Of a stretch of DNA of 64,000 nucleotides, positions 8,974 to 15,338 are shown one piece after another (the stretch's first letter is position 1; each line of letters begins with the position of its first letter). The stretch spans positions 4,030,001 to 4,094,000 of the forward strand of contig NZ_JACHMY010000001.1 in NCBI RefSeq assembly GCF_014205135.1, read 5' to 3'. This stretch comes from Kribbella italica. GTDB taxonomy: Bacteria > Actinomycetota > Actinomycetes > Propionibacteriales > Kribbellaceae. The notes below the pieces were generated by a model. That model did not search any database, was not told the origin of the DNA, and was given only the letters and a program-made list of their open reading frames with translations. The position numbers and the translations under genes were made by a program.

Positions 8974-8979
8974 AGCCTA
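8974..8979 (-). promoter_or_regulatory. -10 element of the SRAP gene; probable leaderless transcript
   Basis: TAGGCT on the minus strand ends 7 bases before the ATG at 8966. That spacing puts the transcription start at or next to the start codon. No good -35 is visible. Confidence 0.45.
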
Positions 8980-9021
8980 ACCACCGGCACCGACAGTTCG
9001 CCGTACGGCGGAACGCGCGGC

Positions 9022-9061
9022 GGCGGTGGATCGCCGACCCCGTGATCGGCGATCCACCGCC
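9022..9061 (-). terminator. Hairpin terminator after the GGDEF-like gene
   Basis: Perfect 16-base arms GGCGGTGGATCGCCGA and TCGGCGATCCACCGCC surround an 8-base loop. It lies 59 bases beyond the stop at 9120. Confidence 0.85.
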
Positions 9062-9119
9062 TGCTCGATGCGCCCGGGCATCCCCCTGTAGACGTCCGGG
9101 CGCAAGTTTCAGCTCCGGG

Positions 9120-9926
9120 TCAGCCCCGGGTGAGTTCGTCGAGCAGCCGGACGGCCATCGCGTCGGTGGCCGGCAGCCCCTCGATCCAGATCCGGGCCAG
9201 CTGCGGCTCGTCGGTGTCGAGCCGCCACTGGGTGATCAGCGCTCGGACCGTCGCGACCTGGTCCGGCAGGTTCGGCTCGCGATCGACGAGCGCCGCCGCG
9301 CGGTGTGTGCCGAGGCGGCCCAGTACGTCACCGCCGGCGAAGACGATCCGCAGGCACTCCGCGACGTCGACGAGCCGGAGCTCGCGGTCGAACGGCGTGG
9401 TGCCGGGCGGGTTGAGCGGCTCGACCACCACCAGTGCGTGGGTCGCCGGTACGGAAGTTCCACGGAGATCGGCCTCCCGGTAGATCTCGCCGAGCCGGGA
9501 CCGCAGGTGCGCCAGGCTGGACAGCCCGGTCAGCGGATCCTCGCAACTCAGTGAGTGCAGGTAGATGAGTGACGCTTCGGCCCAGCTGGAACTGAGTGCG
9601 CGTACCGCGGCGAAAGCCGGCTCGCCCCCGGCGATCGAGCGGTACAACGCACTCAGTCCATCCAGTGCCTCGAGCAGCGAGACTCCGTCGGCCGCCAGCC
9701 GGCGACCCACCTCGTCACTCGCAGGCACGACGTCGGCCCCGTCCTGGAGCGCCTCGGCGATCGCGAGGTAGGCACTCCGGTCGGGACCAGCTGTGCCGTG
9801 CGGCTCCCTCCTTCCGCACGGTTGCCTGGGCGACGACGCTTCCGGCCGGTCCCGGGCGAGCGACCCCGCCAGGTTCGGACCACGCAGCGAGTCGAACCGC
9901 CGGCGGATGTCCGCGTACAACGACAT
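9120..9926 (-). CDS. Degenerate GGDEF-like protein
   Basis: A 268-residue cytosolic protein. The central stretch DPLTGLSSLAHLRSRLGEIY is the typical opening of a GGDEF (diguanylate cyclase) domain. The signature itself is missing: the region where RYGGDEF is expected reads GRLGTHRAAAL. It is thus unlikely to make c-di-GMP and may bind nucleotide or act as a regulator. The first 150 residues form an unrecognised helical region. It reads divergently from the ECF fusion gene. Confidence 0.6.
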   Translation of the reverse strand: MSLYADIRRRFDSLRGPNLAGSLARDRPEASSPRQPCGRREPHGTAGPDRSAYLAIAEALQDGADVVPASDEVGRRLAADGVSLLEALDGLSALYRSIAGGEPAFAAVRALSSSWAEASLIYLHSLSCEDPLTGLSSLAHLRSRLGEIYREADLRGTSVPATHALVVVEPLNPPGTTPFDRELRLVDVAECLRIVFAGGDVLGRLGTHRAAALVDREPNLPDQVATVRALITQWRLDTDEPQLARIWIEGLPATDAMAVRLLDELTRG

Positions 9927-10041
9927 GACCCTCCTCGACGCAGTCCTTCAGCCTCCCGACCAGGTGGCCGGAAGCGTCGTTCTGAGGGAGAGACAGCGCG
10001 ATGACGGGTTCATGACGCAGATTTCGGAGAATTTTTCTCGT

Positions 10042-10065
10042 AACCTCGGACCGGTCCCCGTCGTC
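10042..10065 (+). promoter_or_regulatory. Possible ECF-type promoter of the sigma-fusion gene
   Basis: AAC (10042-10044) and CGTC (10062-10065) are separated by 17 bases, the general form of ECF promoters. A GAGAATTTTTCTC palindrome ends just upstream. This would allow self-activation, but the match is short. Confidence 0.35.
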
Positions 10066-10162
10066 AGGAAAGGTGCGCCGATCCGTCCCATCTGGGAGTC
10101 TTGACCTCGGCAACTAAGTGACAGACGGTGACGAAGCGATGACAGCAGGGGGAGCGGCCTCG

Positions 10163-12457
10163 ATGGAGGAAGTACCGAGCGACGCGGAGCTGATCGCGCG
10201 CGTGCGTTCGGGCGACCTCGAGGCGTACGGCGAGTTGTTCGCGCGGCACCACCACGCCGCCGAGCGGATGGCCCGGCAGCTGGTGCCGGCCAACGACGCC
10301 GACGACCTGGCCAGCGACGCGTTCGCCAAGGTGCTCGATGCCCTCCGCAACGGTGGCGGGCCGGACGTCTCGTTCCGGGCGTACCTGCTGACCACGGTCC
10401 GCCGGGTGCACGTCGACCGGATCCGGGCCGGCCGCAAGGTCACCTCGACCGACGACATCGCGGCGTACGAGCGGGAGCCGCAGGGGTTCGACGACCCGAC
10501 GGTGACCGGCTTCGAGAGCGGCGCGGCGGCGAAGGCGTTCGCCTCGCTGCCGGAGCGCTGGCAGGCCGTGCTGTGGCACACCGAGGTCGAGGGCGAGAAG
10601 CCCGCGGCCATCGCTCCCCTGCTCGGCCTGACCGCCAACGGCGTCTCCGCCCTGGCCTACCGGGCCCGTGAGGGTCTGCGGCAGGCGTACCTGCAGCAGC
10701 ACCTGGCCGAGGTCGCCGGCGACCGTTGCCGCTGGACCACCGAGCGCCTGGGCGCCTACGTCCGCGGCGGCCTCACCAAGCGCGAGAACCGGAATGTCCG
10801 CGAGCACCTGGACGACTGCGCCAAGTGCACCGCGGTCTACCTCGAGCTGGTCGAGGTCAACAGCGCACTGCCGGCACTGCTCGCTCCGGCCCTGCTGGGC
10901 ACGGCAGGCCTGGGCTACCTGGCTGCCGCTTCGGGCGTCAAGGTCGGACTGGTCGGGTTCTTCGCGGCCGGCTGGCAGAAGGCCACCGAGAACAGCACCC
11001 GTACGGCGCTCAGCGCCGGCGGCGCGGTCGTGGTCGTGGTCGCCGCGGTGATGGCCGCGCTCGCACTGACCGGCGGCGAGACGCCTCCGGCGGCCATCGA
11101 CCAGCCGACCAACCAGCCGACCCAGCAGCCGCCGCCTCCTCCCCCGCCGCCTGTGCCCCCGACGGTCAAGCCGCCGACGCAGAAGCCGCCGGCGACTCAG
11201 CCGACGCAACCGGAGCCGACCCAGCCCGCGCCGACCCAGCCGGACCCGACCACGGCGCCGACCAGCGCGCCCACGAGTCAGCCGACCACGCCGCGGCCGA
11301 CGCCACCGTTGCCGACCACACCGATCCTGGACGAGGGTCTGCTGACCATCAGCCTGCCCACCGGCGGCGGTAGCCCTTCGGCCGGCGGGCCTGCGATCGG
11401 CGGGGGCAGCCCAGCGGCGTACGGGCCGTTCAACCGGAGCGTGGCCGAGCGGGAGGCCGGCCTGCGGGCCACGGTCTCCATCAAGGTCCCGGCGAACAAC
11501 ACCAACCCGGTTGTCATCGGCATCAAGTTCGGCAACGCGCTGCGGTGGCCACTGAGCGGCAACCCGGCCGGCTGGACCTGCGCCAAGGCCGCCGACGGCA
11601 AGAGCGGCAGCTGCACGGCCGTCGACCCGGGGGCGCCGCCGACGCTCCCGATGACGTTCGCCGAGCCCACCGGCGGCTCGGTGGCCGACCGGACGTTCAC
11701 CGTCTCCGGCAAGTCCGGCCGTCTGTACGACGACGACTCCGCGACGCTGATCGCTCCCCCGCGCCTCGACGAGAACCTGCTGAAGCTGGCGGTCCGCAAG
11801 ACCGACCCGGACCGCTACTTCCGCACGATCACCGTGGCCCCCGGCACCGACCGGACCGGCGTCACGCTGAAGCTCACGTACGGCGCTTCGCTGGACTGGC
11901 CCCTGGCCGCCAACCCGAACGGCTGGAAGTGCAACCCGTCGGCCAGGACCTGTACGTCGACCACGCCGGCCAAGCCCGCACCGCTGCCCGCCGACTTCGC
12001 CGTACCGGACGGTGGCTCAGCGGCCGCCCGGACGTACACGGTGACCGCGACGGCCGGACTGCTGCACGACACCGACTCCGAGACGCTGGCACCGGTCCGG
12101 CTGGACGAGTCGCTGCTGCGGATCCTCACCCCGGACCCGCACAACGACCCGAACCCGTTCGTCTATAACAGGTTCCTCGACCTGAGCGGCACGACCGGTC
12201 CGGTCACGCTGGAGATCTCCTGGGGCAAGTACGTCACCCTGGTCAGCTACATCTCCAAGGGCTGGACCTGCTCACGATCGACCGACGTACGGCGGGCCAC
12301 CTGCTCGACGGACCGCTACACGAAGTCCCTGAACACGGAGTGGGCCGCCTGGCCGGGCGCCGGGACGAAGAACCAGATCACCGTCAAGGCGGTCACCCCG
12401 GGCCGGTACGACACCGACACCGCGCAGATCCCGCCGACGAAACACGGCAAGCGCTAA
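10163..12457 (+). CDS. ECF sigma factor fused to zinc finger, membrane anchor and extracellular repeats
   Basis: A 764-residue multidomain protein. Residues 1-90 are sigma region 2 (DADDLASDAFAKVL, FRAYLLTTVRRVHVDRIR). Residues 128-180 are sigma region 4 (LPERWQAVLWHTEVEGEKPA). Near 214 lies HLDDCAKC, the zinc-finger HxxxCxxC of anti-sigma factors. A membrane segment follows near 288-303 (AVVVVVAAVMAALAL), then a Pro/Thr-rich linker to about 388. The outside part has three copies of a repeat starting LDEGLL, LDENLL and LDESLL (near 388, 534 and 646), each with a Cys pair after GW(T/K)C. Sigma and anti-sigma functions are thus in one membrane-bound chain. ATG 10163 has GGGGGA upstream; GTG 10118 and ATG 10139 are alternatives. 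Confidence 0.85.
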   Translation: MEEVPSDAELIARVRSGDLEAYGELFARHHHAAERMARQLVPANDADDLASDAFAKVLDALRNGGGPDVSFRAYLLTTVRRVHVDRIRAGRKVTSTDDIAAYEREPQGFDDPTVTGFESGAAAKAFASLPERWQAVLWHTEVEGEKPAAIAPLLGLTANGVSALAYRAREGLRQAYLQQHLAEVAGDRCRWTTERLGAYVRGGLTKRENRNVREHLDDCAKCTAVYLELVEVNSALPALLAPALLGTAGLGYLAAASGVKVGLVGFFAAGWQKATENSTRTALSAGGAVVVVVAAVMAALALTGGETPPAAIDQPTNQPTQQPPPPPPPPVPPTVKPPTQKPPATQPTQPEPTQPAPTQPDPTTAPTSAPTSQPTTPRPTPPLPTTPILDEGLLTISLPTGGGSPSAGGPAIGGGSPAAYGPFNRSVAEREAGLRATVSIKVPANNTNPVVIGIKFGNALRWPLSGNPAGWTCAKAADGKSGSCTAVDPGAPPTLPMTFAEPTGGSVADRTFTVSGKSGRLYDDDSATLIAPPRLDENLLKLAVRKTDPDRYFRTITVAPGTDRTGVTLKLTYGASLDWPLAANPNGWKCNPSARTCTSTTPAKPAPLPADFAVPDGGSAAARTYTVTATAGLLHDTDSETLAPVRLDESLLRILTPDPHNDPNPFVYNRFLDLSGTTGPVTLEISWGKYVTLVSYISKGWTCSRSTDVRRATCSTDRYTKSLNTEWAAWPGAGTKNQITVKAVTPGRYDTDTAQIPPTKHGKR

Positions 12458-12463
12458 ACGGGT

Positions 12464-12492
12464 TTGGCGTCGTACGGCCTTCGCCCTAGGCT
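12464..12492 (+). promoter_or_regulatory. Promoter of the T-box/aspS transcript
   Basis: TTGGCG (12464-12469), a 17-base spacer and TAGGCT (12487-12492) form a housekeeping-type promoter. The predicted start near 12499 lies just upstream of T-box stem I. Confidence 0.6.
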
Positions 12493-12499
12493 GGACACG

Positions 12500-12704
12500 T
12501 TCGCGCTGACGGAACCGAGTAGCCCCGGACACCTGTGGTCGAGAGAGTCGCCGGTAGCTGCGAAGGCGACGCACAGGTCCGGCCGTGAAGACACTCCCGA
12601 GCGACTGCGACAGCAAGAGGCCGAGCGTGGCTCGGTGAAGGTGTGGTGGCACCGCGAGTCCCCTTCGCCCACACCTCCGGGGTTCGAGTAATCCGACGGA
12701 GGTG
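12500..12704 (+). ncRNA. T-box riboswitch, translational type, Asp (GAC) specifier
   Basis: Canonical landmarks occur in order. AGTA of the specifier loop is at 12518-12521. The GA motif AGAGAG is at 12542-12547. Stem I pairs CCGGAC/GTCCGG (12525-12530 with 12577-12582), CTGTG/CACAG, and GTCGCC/GGCGAC. GTGAA (12585-12589) is then followed by codon GAC (12590-12592) and a purine. The T-box core TGGCACCGCG is at 12647-12656. An antisequestrator pairs AGGTGTGG (12639-12646) with CCACACCT (12669-12676). The competing stem pairs CACCTCCG (12672-12679) with CGGAGGTG (12697-12704), hiding the ribosome site. Uncharged tRNA-Asp should free the site and raise AspRS synthesis. Confidence 0.9.
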
Positions 12705-12712
12705 AAACAGCG

Positions 12713-13996
12713 ATGCGCATTCTCAACCACGAGATCCCCTCAGCAGTAGGCCAGACCGTCACGGTGGCCGGCTGGGTGCACCGAAGACGACGGCTGGCCG
12801 CGGTCAGCTTCCTGGTCCTGCGGGACCGGTCCGGCTTGGCCCAGGTCGTCCTCAAGGGCGCTCAGGAACAGCTGGACGAGCTCAGCGAGGAGACCGTCGT
12901 CCAGGTGACCGGTACGGTCGCCGCCAACCCGCAGGCCCCCGGTGGGGCCGAGCTGGTCGACCCACTGATCGTCCCGCTGACCGAACCGGCCAGGACGCCG
13001 CCGATCGAGCTGTGGCGGCCCACGGTCGGCGCTGGTCTGCCGGTCGTGCTGGACAACGCGCCGGTGGCCCTGCGGCACCCGGCGGTCCGGGCCGGCTGGG
13101 AGGTCGCGGCAGCCGCGCTGCACGGGTTCCGCAGCACGCTGGACGGTCTGGACTTCACGGAGATCCAGACGCCGAAGATCGTGGGTACGGCGACCGAGTC
13201 CGGCGCCAACGTGTTCGCACTCGACTACTTCGGCGGTCCGGCGTACCTGGCCCAGTCGCCGCAGTTCTACAAGCAGACGATGGTCGGTGTGTTCGAGCGG
13301 GTCTACGAGGTCGGTCCGGTGTTCCGGGCCGAGCCGCACGACACCGTCCGGCACCTGGCCGAGTACGTGTCGCTGGACGCGGAGTTCGGCTTCATCGGCG
13401 ACCACCGCGACGTACTGGCCATGCTGCGCGACGTACTGGCGGGCATGCTTGCGGCAGTCGGGTCCAGAGCCGGTACGGCGCTGGAGCGGCTCGGTGTGGA
13501 GCTGCCGGAGATCCCGGTCGACGTACCGGTGCTGCACTTCTCCGAGGCGCTCAAGCTGGCGGGAGCGGACCCTAGTGAGCCCGACCTGTCGCCTGCTGAC
13601 GAGAGGGCCATCGGCGAGTGGGCGCTGCGGGAGCACGGCAGCGCCTTCGTGGCGGTCGAGGGCTACCCGATGGTGAAGCGGCCGTTCTACACGCACCCGC
13701 AGCCGTCGGACCCCACCTGGTCGAACTCCTTCGACCTGCTGTTCCGCGGGGTCGAGCTGGTGACCGGTGGGCAGCGTCTGCACCGCTACAGCGACTACGT
13801 GGCCGCACTGGAGGCCAGGGGCGAGTCCGCCGAGGCTCCGGCGTACAGCTCCTACTTGCAGGCGTTCCAGCACGGCATGCCGCCGCACGGCGGTTTCGCC
13901 ATCGGGCTGGAGAGGTTCGTGGCTCGCCTGACCGGTGCGGAGAACGTCCGGGAGGTCACGCTGTTCCCGCGGGACCTGCACCGGCTGACTCCGTGA
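12713..13996 (+). CDS. aspS: Aspartyl-tRNA synthetase, short archaeal-type
   Basis: A 427-residue class II aminoacyl-tRNA synthetase that charges tRNA with aspartate. An OB-fold anticodon-binding domain comes first (VAGWVHRRRRLAAVSFLVLR). The catalytic core follows, with the flipping-loop region, motif 2 (VFRAEPHDTVRHLAEYVSLD) and motif 3 (GFAIGLERFVARLTG). It lacks the large GAD insertion and is about 160 residues shorter than standard bacterial AspRS, so it belongs to the archaeal/eukaryotic-like group, which is often non-discriminating (Asp and Asn tRNAs). Whether it discriminates cannot be read here. A normal bacterial AspRS probably lies elsewhere in the genome, making this a regulated second copy. 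Its ribosome site GGAGGTGA is the target of the T-box. Confidence 0.88.
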   Translation: MRILNHEIPSAVGQTVTVAGWVHRRRRLAAVSFLVLRDRSGLAQVVLKGAQEQLDELSEETVVQVTGTVAANPQAPGGAELVDPLIVPLTEPARTPPIELWRPTVGAGLPVVLDNAPVALRHPAVRAGWEVAAAALHGFRSTLDGLDFTEIQTPKIVGTATESGANVFALDYFGGPAYLAQSPQFYKQTMVGVFERVYEVGPVFRAEPHDTVRHLAEYVSLDAEFGFIGDHRDVLAMLRDVLAGMLAAVGSRAGTALERLGVELPEIPVDVPVLHFSEALKLAGADPSEPDLSPADERAIGEWALREHGSAFVAVEGYPMVKRPFYTHPQPSDPTWSNSFDLLFRGVELVTGGQRLHRYSDYVAALEARGESAEAPAYSSYLQAFQHGMPPHGGFAIGLERFVARLTGAENVREVTLFPRDLHRLTP

Positions 13997-14009
13997 GCTA
14001 GGGCCCGGT

Positions 14010-14045
14010 CCGCCCATCGCCTCTTGCTCGAGAGGTGATGGGCGG
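14010..14045 (+). terminator. Terminator after aspS
   Basis: CCGCCCATC-G-CCTCT and AGAGG-T-GATGGGCGG pair around TGCTCG, starting 14 bases after the aspS stop. Confidence 0.85.
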
Positions 14046-14057
14046 CTCGGTCGGTGC

Positions 14058-15323
14058 ATGATGTGCGCCATGGGTGCTGAGGTGGAGCGGGCGGTGCTGG
14101 CGGCTCTGGACGACGACCTGATCGTCGAGGAGCTGCGGGAGCTGGTGCGGATCCCGAGTGTCGACGGGACCGCCGAGGAGAACGTCGCCCAGGAGTGGGT
14201 CGCCGGGCGGCTGCGTGGGCTCGGCCTGACGGTGGACCACTGGCAACTGGATCTGCCGGCGCTGACGTCGGATCCTGCCTTTCCGGGGATGGAGGTTCCG
14301 CGCAGCGACGCCTGGGGCTGCGTCGGGACGCTCGGCGAGGGCGTGCCGGGGCTGATCTTCAACGGGCACGTGGACGTCGTACCGCCGGGTGATCTGACGC
14401 AGTGGCCGGACGGCGACCCGTACTCGGCGCGCGTCAGCGACGGCATCCTGTGGGGCCGCGGGACCTGCGACATGAAGAGTGGGATCGCGGCGTTCCTCGG
14501 CGCGGTGCGCGCGGTCGTTGCCTCGGGCATCGAGTTGCGGCGGCCGCTGGCCGTGCACACGGTGGTCGGCGAGGAGGACGGCGGGCTCGGCACGTTCGCG
14601 ACCCTGCGCCGCGGGCACTCCGGCGCGGCCTGCGTGATCGCCGAGCCGACGGCCGGCACGGTGATCCCCGCGAACGCCGGCTCGCTCACCTTCCGGCTGG
14701 AGATCGCCGGGCACGCCGCGCACGGCTCGACCCGGACCAGTGGCGTCAGCGCGATCGAGAAGTTCGAGGTGGTGCACGCGGCGCTGCGCGAGCTGGAGGC
14801 GTCACGGAATCTTTCGCCGCACCCACTGCTCGAGCACCTCGACCTGGCCTATCCCCTGTCGATCGGCACGATCCACTCCGGCGACTGGGCGAGCACGGTG
14901 CCCGACCTGCTCGTGGCGGAGGGCCGGTACGGCGTACGGCTGGGTGAGCCTGTCCCGGACGCGCTCGATGCCTTCACACAGGCCGTCGCTGCCGCCTGCG
15001 ACAAGGACGACTGGCTGAGGGACCACCCGGCGAAGGTGACCTGGCCCGGTGGCGTGTTCGCCTCCGGACTGCTGCCGGAGGGCGACCCGCTGCTGGACGA
15101 CACGCTGCGGGCTGTGGTGGACGCTGGCGCTGGGGCGCCGGAGGTCAGAGGTGGGCCGTACGGGTCCGACCTGCGGCAGTACTCGGCGGCCGGCGTACCG
15201 ACTCTGCAGTACGGGCCCGGCGACGTCCGCGTGGCCCATGCGAGCGATGAGCACGTCTCCCTCGCGGAGGTATTCCACTGCGCGCGGGTCTACGCGCTGC
15301 TCGCCGTACGCCGCTGCGCGTAG
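14058..15323 (+). CDS. M20 family metallopeptidase / ArgE-DapE-type deacylase
   Basis: A 421-residue zinc-dependent amidohydrolase that splits N-acyl amino acids or small peptides. Metal ligands are visible: His in FNGHVDVVP, Asp in GRGTCDMKSG, the Glu pair in VVGEEDGG, Glu in CVIAEPTA and a C-terminal His in VAHASDEHVSL. The dimerisation (lid) domain is in the middle (HAAHGSTRTSGVSAIEKFE). Length fits the ArgE/DapE group. The substrate cannot be told. ATG 14058 or ATG 14070 may be the start; no strong ribosome site is seen. The terminator after aspS suggests a separate transcript. Confidence 0.85.
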   Translation: MMCAMGAEVERAVLAALDDDLIVEELRELVRIPSVDGTAEENVAQEWVAGRLRGLGLTVDHWQLDLPALTSDPAFPGMEVPRSDAWGCVGTLGEGVPGLIFNGHVDVVPPGDLTQWPDGDPYSARVSDGILWGRGTCDMKSGIAAFLGAVRAVVASGIELRRPLAVHTVVGEEDGGLGTFATLRRGHSGAACVIAEPTAGTVIPANAGSLTFRLEIAGHAAHGSTRTSGVSAIEKFEVVHAALRELEASRNLSPHPLLEHLDLAYPLSIGTIHSGDWASTVPDLLVAEGRYGVRLGEPVPDALDAFTQAVAAACDKDDWLRDHPAKVTWPGGVFASGLLPEGDPLLDDTLRAVVDAGAGAPEVRGGPYGSDLRQYSAAGVPTLQYGPGDVRVAHASDEHVSLAEVFHCARVYALLAVRRCA

Positions 15324-15338
15324 TGGTACAAAGTGGCC

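Noticed and set aside
12740..14689. A 649-codon minus-strand open frame over aspS
   Set aside because: Antisense to aspS and the M20 gene, with Arg/Ser-rich low-complexity composition and no motif.
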